Positions 43,951 through 52,252 of a DNA stretch of 64,000 nt are shown in pieces. The notes beneath the pieces are model-generated. The model saw only the letters and a list, made by a program, of their open reading frames with translations. It had not been told where the DNA came from and ran no database searches. Position 1 is the first letter of the stretch, and each line of letters begins with the position of its first letter. The stretch is from assembly GCA_002491195.1 (NCBI GenBank), contig DKVL01000071.1, positions 2,898-66,897 of the forward strand. Reading direction: 5' to 3'. This DNA comes from Lachnospiraceae bacterium UBA7179. GTDB lineage: Bacteria; Bacillota; Clostridia; Lachnospirales; Lachnospiraceae. Position numbers and translations under genes: made by a program.

Positions 43951-44340
43951 ATGGCTGATAATAGTTTTAATGAAGTAGTGACTTCTATGATGAATGGGAT
44001 GGAAAGTTTTCTCTCGTCCAAAACGGTGGTTGGCGAACCAACACAGGCGGGAGATACAACGATCATTCCTTTGGTGGATGTGACCTTTGGCGTTGGCGCT
44101 GGTTCTTCTTCACAGGAGAAGAAAAACGGCGGAGCAGGCGGTATGACTGGAAAAATGTCCCCCAGTGCTGTGCTTGTCATCAAAAACGGACAGGTTCGAC
44201 TTGTCAATATCAAGAATCAGGATACGGTCAATAAGATTATTGATATGGTTCCTGACCTGATCGATCGTTTTACCTCCAAAAAAGAGGATATGCCAAGTGA
44301 TGAGGAAGCGATCAACGCAGCTTTTCCAGAAAATGAATAA
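43951..44340 (+). CDS. ytfJ: GerW/YtfJ-family sporulation protein
   Basis: 129 residues from ATG 43951 (GGAGG upstream). Characteristic sequence: VVGEPTQAGDTTIIPLVDVTFGVGAG, a Gly-rich stretch, then GKMSPSAVLVIKNGQVRLVNIKNQDTVNKIIDMVPDLIDRF. In Bacillus the family protein is required for normal germination. Preceded by DUF2953 as in many clostridia. Intact length. Confidence 0.92.
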   Translation: MADNSFNEVVTSMMNGMESFLSSKTVVGEPTQAGDTTIIPLVDVTFGVGAGSSSQEKKNGGAGGMTGKMSPSAVLVIKNGQVRLVNIKNQDTVNKIIDMVPDLIDRFTSKKEDMPSDEEAINAAFPENE

Positions 44341-44426
44341 GTGATGTAAAGTGCCAGAAACTGTTCAGAAATAAATAATTTGCGCCTTGCATATAATAAA
44401 CAAAGACGTGCAGGGAGCATGTATTT

Positions 44427-44567
44427 ATGTGTAAACTGATAGGTTATACCCTGTTCTGGATAGCGGTTGGTATGCTTTTTATGCTGATTATCGGCAGTAC
44501 CTGGATTGGACTGATACTCATTGCGATTTTCATTATTGCAGGGTATTGTCTGTTTGGCTACAAATAA
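44427..44567 (+). CDS. Small membrane protein, 46 residues
   Basis: ATG 44427 with GGGAG upstream. The product is almost wholly hydrophobic: a segment TLFWIAVGMLFMLII and a second WIGLILIAIFIIAGYCLF, ending GYK, i.e. one or two membrane spans with a tiny loop. It lies between the GerW gene and a coiled-coil gene, both plus strand. Codon use looks like its neighbours, and the good ribosome site supports it as real. Confidence 0.5.
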   Translation: MCKLIGYTLFWIAVGMLFMLIIGSTWIGLILIAIFIIAGYCLFGYK

Positions 44568-44628
44568 GATTTTATAAGAATCAAATAACATAAAGTATCA
44601 TATGGATTGAAAAAGGGAGTAGATTGAT

Positions 44629-45192
44629 ATGTTGGATTTTGATGAGGCGCTCATGAATGCTGATGCACCGGAAGACATCAAAAAGCTGAAAACATGGATG
44701 TTTGAGGAACAGGTTCGGATTCAGGCAAAGCAGGACGAGCTGCAGGATTTCAACCGTGAGCTGCAGGATTTGAGGCGAAAGCTCGAGCGGGAAAAAAATG
44801 CACTGGAACTGCGCGAGAAGATGATCAAAAAGCGTTTTGATGACAACGAGATCTTTATTGCCAAGAAACAGAAGATCATCGAGGACGCTTACCAGCAGCT
44901 TGCGCTGGACAGGAAGGCATTAGAGTGTGAGCGCCTGAATTTTGAGCATGAGAGGAGCAAGTACAGACGCCAGAAAATGACAGGCTCCAAGCCGGCGCAT
45001 CAGTCCTATGAGTCTGCGGCTTACGATGGTACAAGCTTCTTCCGGGGAGTTGACAACGACATGGCTCTGCGGAAACGGTATAAGGAACTGTTAAAGATAT
45101 TCCATCCGGACAATGAATGCGGCGATACCAAGACGCTGCTGCTGATCCAGACAGAATACGAGAGCTTAAAAAGCCGGTACTATGGAAGTTAA
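44629..45192 (+). CDS. Coiled-coil protein with J-domain-like C-terminus
   Basis: 187 residues. Residues ~15-120 form a long charged coiled coil (EEQVRIQAKQDELQDFNRELQDLRRKLEREKN). The C-terminus (residues ~145-187) reads LRKRYKELLKIFHPDNECGDTKTLLLIQTEYESLKSRYYG, containing HPD after a basic helix and the following helix III pattern, as in DnaJ-type J-domains, though shortened. It could recruit Hsp70. Start ATG with AAAGGGAG upstream. Unassigned role; conserved-looking in this genomic setting. Confidence 0.7.
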   Translation: MLDFDEALMNADAPEDIKKLKTWMFEEQVRIQAKQDELQDFNRELQDLRRKLEREKNALELREKMIKKRFDDNEIFIAKKQKIIEDAYQQLALDRKALECERLNFEHERSKYRRQKMTGSKPAHQSYESAAYDGTSFFRGVDNDMALRKRYKELLKIFHPDNECGDTKTLLLIQTEYESLKSRYYGS

Positions 45193-45275
45193 TATAGTAT
45201 CGGCTTTACATGAAAAAAATACAAAATACAAAAAAAGAAGCGTAATGCCTCTTTTTTTATTCCTATCAATAACAA

Positions 45276-45461
45276 TTATGCACGCTCAACAGCTCCGGAA
45301 CGCAGACATCTTGTACATACATGCATTCTCTTAGCAGCTCCGTTCACTTTGCATTTTACACTTTTTACATTGGAATTCCAAATTGCATTGGATCTTCTAT
45401 GAGAATGGCTTACGTTATTACCAAAATGAACGCCTTTGCCACAAATATCACACTTTGCCAT
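45276..45461 (-). CDS. rpmB: 50S ribosomal protein L28
   Basis: 61 residues from the ATG at 45461, preceded on the minus strand by GAGGAGGTG. Sequence MAKCDICGKGVHFGNNVSHSHRRSN and VKCKVNGAAKRMHVCTRCLRSG is diagnostic. Two CxxC pairs (Cys4/7 and Cys49/52) make this the zinc-binding form of L28. It is transcribed alone, divergent from the Asp23 gene. Confidence 0.96.
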   Translation of the reverse strand: MAKCDICGKGVHFGNNVSHSHRRSNAIWNSNVKSVKCKVNGAAKRMHVCTRCLRSGAVERA

Positions 45462-45655
45462 CGTTAGCACCTCCTCGACTAATCTAAGTCATTCGACTCG
45501 CAACATTGATATTTTATCAAAAAAAATAACATTTGGCAAGTTTTTTTCATAAAAAAATATATATTTTCACAAATCATAGAAATTCTCTTAAAATATATGT
45601 TTCCTTTTTTCCAAAAAACGGTTATAATAATAACATTAATGTTTTTATGCATACG

Positions 45656-45682
45656 GGCAGAAGAGAACGTCATTCTTCTGCC
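45656..45682 (+). promoter_or_regulatory. Leader hairpin upstream of Asp23 gene
   Basis: GGCAGAAGA (45656-45664) pairs with TCTTCTGCC (45674-45682), loop 9 bases, ~30 bases before the Asp23-family start. TATAAT at 45623-45628 is a plausible -10. No U-run follows. The rest of the rpmB-Asp23 spacer (45462-45712) is A/T-rich with no gene. Confidence 0.4.
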
Positions 45683-45712
45683 TGATTCTTAAAAAATAAA
45701 AGGAGGATTTCT

Positions 45713-46069
45713 ATGAAAGGATCTATGAATACCCACATGGGTAATATCTACATTGATCCTGAGGTGATTGCCCAGTATGCGGGTAGTGTGGCTGTTGAAT
45801 GTTTTGGCATTGTCGGCATGGCCTCGGTCAACGTGAAGGATGGTTTGGTGAAGCTTCTTATGAAGGAGAGTATCACGCATGGGATTTCAGTCAATATTAT
45901 CAATAATAAATTAATTCTTGATTTTCACGTTATCGTAGCATACGGCGTTAGTATTATAACCGTATGTGACAACCTGATTAACAATGTAAAATACAAAGTT
46001 GAAAATTTCACAGGTCTCGAAATCGAAAAAGTCAACATCTTTGTTGAAGGCGTTCGAGTGATTGATTAA
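45713..46069 (+). CDS. Asp23/Gls24-family envelope stress protein
   Basis: 118 residues. Asp23 fold signature GNIYIDPEVIAQYAGSVAVECFGIVGMASVN and LILDFHVIVAYGVSIITVCDNLINNVKYKVENFTGLEIEKVNIFVEGVRV. Family members sit at the membrane or are linked to the FakA/DAK2 protein encoded next (15 bases downstream), the standard Firmicutes pair. Start ATG with AGGAGG upstream. Confidence 0.92.
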   Translation: MKGSMNTHMGNIYIDPEVIAQYAGSVAVECFGIVGMASVNVKDGLVKLLMKESITHGISVNIINNKLILDFHVIVAYGVSIITVCDNLINNVKYKVENFTGLEIEKVNIFVEGVRVID

Positions 46070-46083
46070 GGAGGATTTCTGAA

Positions 46084-47784
46084 GTGGGATTAAATGTAAT
46101 CGATGCGAAAATGTTTTCCAGGATGTTTCTCGCCGGCGCAAAAAATTTGGAGCAAAAAAAGGAATGGATCAATGAGCTGAATGTGTTTCCTGTTCCGGAT
46201 GGTGATACTGGTACAAATATGTCTATGACCATTATGTCCGCCGCCAAGGAAGTAGCTGCCATAGGCAAGCCAGATATGGCCTCTCTTGCAAAAGCGATAT
46301 CTACGGGTTCTCTGAGGGGCGCAAGGGGCAATTCGGGCGTCATCCTGTCACAGCTTTTCAGGGGATTTGCAAAGGTCATCAAGGAGTACGACGAGATCAA
46401 TGTGGCAATCTTTGCATCCGCCTGCGACAAGGCTGTGGAGACTGCGTATAAAGCTGTCATGAAGCCTAAAGAAGGAACAATCCTGACGGTTGCAAAAGGT
46501 GCTGCTAAGAGGGCAAATGACCTTGCCATGGCAGGAGAGAAGGACTTAGAGGTATTTATCGGCGAAGTGATCAAGGAAGCGGAGACGGTACTTGCCCAGA
46601 CGCCAGATATGCTTCCGGTATTAAAGCAGGCTGGTGTGGTTGATTCCGGCGGGCAGGGACTTGTGGAAGTGCTCAAAGGCGGTTATGATGCATTTCTCGG
46701 CAAAGAGATCGATCTTTCCTTTTCCGCAGAGACAGCGCCAAAAACAGGTGCGATGCCCTCCAGTATCGAAGCGCAGGCGAATGCTGAGATCAAATTCTGC
46801 TACTGTACGCAGTTTTTGATCATGCTCAATAAACCTTTTAACATCAAGCAGGAAATGGATTTTAAGGATTATCTTTCATCGATCGGCGATTCGATTGTCG
46901 TAGTGGCTGATGATGAGATTGTCAAGGTTCATGTGCACACCAATGATCCAGGACTTGCGATGCAGAAGGCATTGCGGTACGGTTCGCTGACAACGATTAT
47001 CATTGAAAATATGCGTCTCGAACGTGACGAAAAGGTTACCGATATGATGGAGAAGCAGATGCAGAGCGCAGAGCTCCCAGACCGGTCAGCTGCGGCGGGA
47101 AATGCAGAGAAAGTCTCTGAACATAAGGAGACAGGATTTATTGCAGTTTCTATTGGAGAGGGCATGAATGAGATCTTCCGCTCGCTCGGCGTTGACTATA
47201 TCATCGAGGGCGGTCAGACGATGAACCCAAGTACGGAAGATATGCTCAATGCGATTGATAAAATCAATGCGGATAATATTTTCATTTTTCCCAATAATAA
47301 AAATATTATCCTCGCAGCAAATCAGGCAAAGCAGCTGACAACAGACAAAAATATTATCGTGATTCCTACAAAAACTGTTCCGCAAGGCATCACAGCCATT
47401 ATCAATTATGTACCCGATGTTTCAATCGAGGAAAATGAAGCTGTTATGACTGAGGAAGTGCAGCGTGTCGCAACAGGGCAGGTCACATATGCCGTGCGAG
47501 ATACCATGATTGATAACAAAGAAATCCATCAGGGCGATTTTATGGGGATCGGTGACAAGGGCATTCTGGCAGTGGGAACGGATTTACATGAGGTGGCCTT
47601 CAATATGGTAAAGGAAATGATGGCGGAAGAGTACGAACTGATCAGTATTTATTATGGCGATATCATCAAGGAAGAACAGGCGCAGAAACTGGCCGATATG
47701 GTTCAGGCAGAGTTTGACAGCTGCGATGTAGAACTTCAGTTTGGCGGACAGCCGATCTATTCCTATATTATTTCGGCGGAGTAA
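46084..47784 (+). CDS. DAK2-domain protein, FakA/YloV-like fatty acid kinase family
   Basis: 566 residues from a GTG start (AGGAGG upstream). N-terminal DAK2 nucleotide-binding domain: NELNVFPVPDGDTGTNMSMTIMSA, SLRGARGNSGVILSQLFRGFA. A central linker and the C-terminal EDD/DegV-like half (GFIAVSIGEGMNEIFRSLGVDYIIEGGQTMNPST, IIVIPTKTVPQGI) complete the FakA architecture. FakA phosphorylates fatty acids bound to DegV-like FakB proteins; a DegV gene is two genes downstream. Confidence 0.93.
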   Translation: MGLNVIDAKMFSRMFLAGAKNLEQKKEWINELNVFPVPDGDTGTNMSMTIMSAAKEVAAIGKPDMASLAKAISTGSLRGARGNSGVILSQLFRGFAKVIKEYDEINVAIFASACDKAVETAYKAVMKPKEGTILTVAKGAAKRANDLAMAGEKDLEVFIGEVIKEAETVLAQTPDMLPVLKQAGVVDSGGQGLVEVLKGGYDAFLGKEIDLSFSAETAPKTGAMPSSIEAQANAEIKFCYCTQFLIMLNKPFNIKQEMDFKDYLSSIGDSIVVVADDEIVKVHVHTNDPGLAMQKALRYGSLTTIIIENMRLERDEKVTDMMEKQMQSAELPDRSAAAGNAEKVSEHKETGFIAVSIGEGMNEIFRSLGVDYIIEGGQTMNPSTEDMLNAIDKINADNIFIFPNNKNIILAANQAKQLTTDKNIIVIPTKTVPQGITAIINYVPDVSIEENEAVMTEEVQRVATGQVTYAVRDTMIDNKEIHQGDFMGIGDKGILAVGTDLHEVAFNMVKEMMAEEYELISIYYGDIIKEEQAQKLADMVQAEFDSCDVELQFGGQPIYSYIISAE

Positions 47785-47794
47785 AGTGATTGAT

Positions 47795-49885
47795 ATGCAG
47801 TTAAGTGATCCGATTACATCCTTGAAAGGCATTGGGGAGAAGACCGCATCTTTGTACCACAAGTTAAGCATATTTACGATTGATGATCTGATCAGGCATT
47901 ACCCCAGAGACTATGAGGAATGGCATGATATTGTAAAGATTGGGGAACTGAGAGCAAATCAGGTGCACGCGGTACGCGCCATGGTGATCAGTGCTCCCCA
48001 GACGGTACATATAAGGAAAAATATGACGATTACTACCATGCGCGTCAAAGATGACAGCGGAGCATGTGACATCACATATTTTAATATGCCTTATATCAAA
48101 AATACCATTCAGACGGGAAAACAGTACATTTTTCGCGGGTGTGTGATATTAAAAGACAACCGTATCACCATCGATCAGCCAAAAATCGTAAGTCCACATG
48201 AATTTGCGCAGAATGTGAACAGACTTTCTCCAATCTATTCGACAACAAAGAGACTCACGATCGCAGCCATTACGAAAGCGGTTCGTATGGCAATCGATGT
48301 TTTGGACGTCGGCGAAGATTATATTCCAAAAGCAATGCGCATGGAATATGGACTCCCTGATTTAAAAACGGCCCTGTTGGGAATCCATTTTCCGGAAAAC
48401 AAAGAAGCGATGCTTGCTGCCAGAAAACGTATTGTATTTGAGGAATTTTTGTTTTTTATTGTTTCGGTTTTGTTTTTAAAAGATATGGCAACACAGGAAA
48501 TCAATGATGCTCCGATGATGCGGATTGATGCCTGCCAGGATTTTATAGACAGACTTCCCTACGCGCTCACAAATGCACAGAAAAAGGTATGGGCGCAGAT
48601 TGAGAGTGACCTGTGTTCCACACACCTGATGAACCGGCTGATTCAGGGAGATGTCGGTTCTGGCAAGACGATCGTTGCCATTCTTGCAATGTTTATGTGC
48701 GTGATGAACCATCATCAGGCAGCGTTTATGGCGCCCACGGAAGTGCTTGCAAAGCAGCATTTCGAGTTGATCCTGAAATTGATTGAAGATTACGGACTGC
48801 CTTTTAAACCTGTTTTGCTGACGGGTTCTTTAACGGCGAAAGAGAAGCGCAGAGCGAAGGAGAGTATCGTCCTTGGCACCTGCAATGTCATTATTGGGAC
48901 ACAGGCGTTGCTGCAGGAGGATGTTGATTTTTATGACCTGCGTCTGGTGATCACAGATGAACAGCACCGCTTTGGTGTAAAGCAGCGTGAGGCATTTGCC
49001 CAGAAAGGGATACAGCCACATATTCTGGTCATGAGTGCTACGCCAATTCCAAGAACGCTTGCCCTTATTTTATATGGGGACTTAGATATCTCAGTGATGG
49101 ATGAACTTCCGTCGAACAGACTTCCGATCAAGAATTGCGTGGTAAATACAGATTTCCGCAGGAAAGCGTATGAGTTTATTGCCAGGGAAGTGGCAAAGGG
49201 CAGACAGGCTTATGTAATCTGTCCCATGGTGGAGGCAAACGAAGAACTCACAGGGGATCAACCTATCCTTGAAAATGTGATCGAATACACCGAAAAGCTC
49301 AAGAAAGCATTGCCAGATACCGTGCGGATCGAGTACCTTCATGGACAGATGAACCCAAAGGCAAAAAACTACGTTATGGAAGAATACGCCGCCCATCATA
49401 TTGATGTCCTGGTGTCCACTACGGTGATTGAAGTTGGCATCAATGTACCGAATGCCACTGTGATGCTTGTGGAGAATGCGGAACGTTTTGGGCTGGCACA
49501 GCTCCATCAGCTCCGGGGACGCGTTGGGCGGGGCAAGGACCAGTCTTATTGTATCTTCATCACAACATCGGGTCAGAATGATACGATGGAGAGACTGCAG
49601 GTATTAAATAAGTCCAATGACGGTTTTTTTATTGCATCGGAGGATATGCGGCTGCGCGGTCCGGGTGACTTGTTTGGCATCAGGCAAAGTGGTCAGTTTC
49701 AGTTTCAGCTCGGCGACATTTATCAGGATGCCGCAATTTTGCAGGAAGCGCAGGGCTGCGCAGTGAAACTGTATGAGGCTTACATCCGCAGCGGTATGTC
49801 AATAGATGAAAAGGACGAGTATAATGCATTTTGGAAACATTATGAGACGAATGTGGCCTCCAATGTTGACTATGTAAATATCTGA
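47795..49885 (+). CDS. recG: ATP-dependent DNA helicase RecG
   Basis: 696 residues from ATG 47795; a GTG three codons upstream is possible, since GGAG is closer to it. Wedge domain (MTITTMRVKDDSGACDITYFNMPYI), then helicase domains with Walker A QGDVGSGKTIV, Walker B VITDEQHRFG, motif VMSATPIPRT, motif IV-VI TTVIEVGINVPNATVM and QLRGRVGRG. It reverses stalled forks. Ends NVASNVDYVNI. Typical length 680-700. Confidence 0.95.
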   Translation: MQLSDPITSLKGIGEKTASLYHKLSIFTIDDLIRHYPRDYEEWHDIVKIGELRANQVHAVRAMVISAPQTVHIRKNMTITTMRVKDDSGACDITYFNMPYIKNTIQTGKQYIFRGCVILKDNRITIDQPKIVSPHEFAQNVNRLSPIYSTTKRLTIAAITKAVRMAIDVLDVGEDYIPKAMRMEYGLPDLKTALLGIHFPENKEAMLAARKRIVFEEFLFFIVSVLFLKDMATQEINDAPMMRIDACQDFIDRLPYALTNAQKKVWAQIESDLCSTHLMNRLIQGDVGSGKTIVAILAMFMCVMNHHQAAFMAPTEVLAKQHFELILKLIEDYGLPFKPVLLTGSLTAKEKRRAKESIVLGTCNVIIGTQALLQEDVDFYDLRLVITDEQHRFGVKQREAFAQKGIQPHILVMSATPIPRTLALILYGDLDISVMDELPSNRLPIKNCVVNTDFRRKAYEFIAREVAKGRQAYVICPMVEANEELTGDQPILENVIEYTEKLKKALPDTVRIEYLHGQMNPKAKNYVMEEYAAHHIDVLVSTTVIEVGINVPNATVMLVENAERFGLAQLHQLRGRVGRGKDQSYCIFITTSGQNDTMERLQVLNKSNDGFFIASEDMRLRGPGDLFGIRQSGQFQFQLGDIYQDAAILQEAQGCAVKLYEAYIRSGMSIDEKDEYNAFWKHYETNVASNVDYVNI

Positions 49886-49910
49886 TAAAATAATTATGGG
49901 AGAGAATGAT

Positions 49911-50780
49911 ATGTCAAAAATAGCAATTGTTACAGATAGTAACAGTGGTATCACACAGCAGCAGGCAAAGGAACTTGGCATCCATGTACTGCCAATGCCT
50001 TTTATGATTGATGGCGAAACCTATTATGAAGAAATTACGCTCAGTCAGGAGGAATTTTATCAAAAGTTGGCACAAAAAGCGGATATTTCCACTTCACAGC
50101 CGTCACCGGAATCCATCACGCAGCTGTGGGATACGCTTTTGCAGGAAAATGATGAGGTTGTTCATATCCCAATGTCCAGTGGATTGAGCGGCTCCTGCCA
50201 GACAGCAGTTATGCTGGCACAAGATTATGACGGCAAAGTTCATGTCGTTAATAACCAGCGAATTTCTGTCACGCAGAAACAATCCGTTTATGATGCCATG
50301 GCACTTGCCAAAGAAGGAAAGACCGGCAGTGAAATCAAGGATATTCTTGAGGAAGACAAGTTTAATTCCAGTATTTATATCATGATCGATACCTTGTATT
50401 ATCTGAAAAGGGGAGGACGTATCACGCCTGCGGCTGCGGCGCTCGGTACGCTGCTGCGCTTAAAGCCCGTTCTGCAGATCCAAGGAGAAAAACTGGATGC
50501 CTTTGCGAAGGCAAGAACAGTGACACAGGCAAAATCCATTATGATCAATGCGATCAAGAGCGATATCGAAAAACGCTTCGGCGGTCTTACGCCGGACAAT
50601 CAGATCAATCTGGCACTCGCTCATACGCAGAACGAGGAGGCCGTAAAGGTGTTTCGGGAAGAAGTACAAGCGCAGTTTCCCAATTATCCTGTTGTTGCAG
50701 TGGATCCGCTCTCGTTGAGTGTCTCCTGCCACATCGGTCCTGGTTCACTGGCAGTAACGTGTTGTAAGAAATTAAGATAA
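49911..50780 (+). CDS. DegV-family fatty acid-binding protein
   Basis: 289 residues from ATG 49911 (GGGAGAG upstream). DegV signature IAIVTDSNSGITQQQAKELGIHVLPMPFMIDG, TSQPSPESITQLW, HIPMSSGLSGSCQTA, and IMIDTLYYLKRGGRI. Members bind a fatty acid for FakA-type kinases; the DAK2 gene is two genes upstream. A strong terminator follows. Confidence 0.94.
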   Translation: MSKIAIVTDSNSGITQQQAKELGIHVLPMPFMIDGETYYEEITLSQEEFYQKLAQKADISTSQPSPESITQLWDTLLQENDEVVHIPMSSGLSGSCQTAVMLAQDYDGKVHVVNNQRISVTQKQSVYDAMALAKEGKTGSEIKDILEEDKFNSSIYIMIDTLYYLKRGGRITPAAAALGTLLRLKPVLQIQGEKLDAFAKARTVTQAKSIMINAIKSDIEKRFGGLTPDNQINLALAHTQNEEAVKVFREEVQAQFPNYPVVAVDPLSLSVSCHIGPGSLAVTCCKKLR

Positions 50781-50784
50781 ACAT

Positions 50785-50815
50785 AAAAACAGGGAACAGA
50801 ATGTTCCCTGTTTTT
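50785..50815. terminator. Bidirectional terminator between degV and pta
   Basis: AAAAACAGGGAAC (50785-50797) and GTTCCCTGTTTTT (50803-50815), 13-bp perfect stem with A-tract and T-tract on each side, placed between convergent genes. Confidence 0.92.
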
Positions 50816-50829
50816 ATGTTATATGATTT

Positions 50830-51813
50830 TTATACCAACGCAGCAGTAATGATCGCCATAGAATATACCTCAATCGCGTTGCATCCGCGGGAAAGGTCAT
50901 TTACTGGAGCATTCAAGCCGAGAAGGATCGGTCCATAGGCCTCGAAATTACCCATTCTCTGTGCGATCTTATAACCCATATTACCAGAGCTTAGATCAGG
51001 GAAGATAAAGGTGTTGGCATGTCCGGCAACCTCAGAGTTCGGACATTTTGTACGCGCCACACGCGGAGATACGGCGGCATCGAATTGCAGCTCGCCTTCG
51101 ATTGGCGTGTTTGGATACTTCGCTTTTGCCTTCACCGCAGCATTTCTCATCTTTTCCACATCAGGTCCCTTGCCGGAGCCGAGGGTAGAATAACTTAAGA
51201 AGGCAACCTTCGGATCAACACCGAAAATCTTTGCACATTCGATCGTCTCTCCGCAGATCTCAACTAACTCGTCCTCTGTAGGATTGATATTGATCGCGCA
51301 GTCGCTCATCGCCAGCACCTCATTCTCACCGGTAGCACCAGGACGAACTAGGATAAAGCAGGAAGATACGATGCTGTTTCCTGGCTTTGTCTTGATGATC
51401 TGAAGTGCAGGGCGCACAGTATCAGCAGTAGAGTATGTTGCACCGCCAAGCAGAGAATCCGCAACGCCCATCTCCACGAGCATTGTGCCGAAATAATTCG
51501 GCTGAGACAGAATCTTTCTCGCATCTTCCGGTGTCATGCCTTTGCTCTTGCGGAGCTCACAGAAACGCTCCACCATCTCGTCGAAGCGATCATAGTTGTT
51601 GCTGTCTATGATCTGTGCACCGCGAATGTTGTAACCGGCTTCCTCTGCAGCCTTCAATACATCCTCCTCATTGCCGACCAGGATCGGGTGAAGGAAACTG
51701 CTGGCAAGAAGCCGGGAAGCGGCTTCAAGAATACGCGGATCCGTACCCTCAGTGAAGACGATTGTCTTCGGGTTCTTTTTCAGTTGATCGATCATTGTAC
51801 CAAATCCATACAT
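50830..51813 (-). CDS. pta: Phosphate acetyltransferase
   Basis: 327 residues. Pta family: IVFTEGTDPRILEAASRLL, VADSLLGGATYSTADTVRPALQIIKTKPG, SYSTLGSGKGPDVEKMRNA, GELQFDAAVSPRVARTKCPNSEVAGHANTFIFPDLSSGNMGYKIAQRMG. It converts acetyl-CoA and phosphate to acetyl phosphate, the step before acetate kinase in ATP-yielding acetate formation. Short catalytic form without N-terminal CBS/DRTGG domains. Minus-strand start preceded by AAGGAAGG. The acetate kinase gene is not adjacent on the visible side. Confidence 0.96.
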   Translation of the reverse strand: MYGFGTMIDQLKKNPKTIVFTEGTDPRILEAASRLLASSFLHPILVGNEEDVLKAAEEAGYNIRGAQIIDSNNYDRFDEMVERFCELRKSKGMTPEDARKILSQPNYFGTMLVEMGVADSLLGGATYSTADTVRPALQIIKTKPGNSIVSSCFILVRPGATGENEVLAMSDCAININPTEDELVEICGETIECAKIFGVDPKVAFLSYSTLGSGKGPDVEKMRNAAVKAKAKYPNTPIEGELQFDAAVSPRVARTKCPNSEVAGHANTFIFPDLSSGNMGYKIAQRMGNFEAYGPILLGLNAPVNDLSRGCNAIEVYSMAIITAALV

Positions 51814-52252
51814 AATTAAAATCCTTCCTTTTCTTAATTGAATTTTGTGGTTTTGCAGCCTGCTTATGAAAGCGTTTACATCATGATGTTTAAAGGGCTC
51901 GCATATGTTCTAATTACTATTGTATACATATTTTTTTCATTTGCAATGGTTGTATTGAAAATTGTGCAGGGAAAATTATTTTTGTTAAAAAAGCACAAAA
52001 AAATATGGACAAAAATATGTTCCTATTTGTTTTCAATACTGATAACAGACAGCAGGATGTGAGCATGCGGTCAGGTGGAGTGTGTCTTTTTGATTCTTAA
52101 TAAACATATATTCGAAAAAATTGTGCAAAAGTATTTGCAATGTTGAAAAAATGTGGTATACTCTTAAAGTCGAATTTCTTGACTGGAATTGATGGAAATA
52201 TGGGCAGATTTCTGCTGCCTATGATAAAAATACAGAAAGGCATGGTTGCTCT
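51814..52252 (+). other. Intergenic region upstream of topoisomerase genes
   Basis: About 440 bases, A/T-rich. It contains a 74-codon reading frame (51838-52062) with hydrophobic content but a TTG start without a ribosome site, which I do not accept as a gene. TTGCAA (52135-52140) and TATACT (52157-52162) with a 16-base spacer form a good promoter for the topoisomerase operon about 90 bases upstream of the first start codon. Confidence 0.5.
52135..52162 (+). promoter_or_regulatory. Promoter of the topoisomerase operon
   Basis: TTGCAA (-35) and TATACT (-10) with a 16-base spacer; start codon at 52253. Confidence 0.6.

Noticed and set aside
43951..44340. GerW frame extended upstream to 43918
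   Set aside because: The longer start overlaps the DUF2953 stop and has no site; ATG 43951 has GGAGG and gives the normal family length.
51838..52062. 74-codon hydrophobic frame upstream of the topoisomerase genes
   Set aside because: TTG start without a ribosome binding site, A/T-driven composition, and it overlaps the region needed for the pta leader and a promoter. Not called as a gene.
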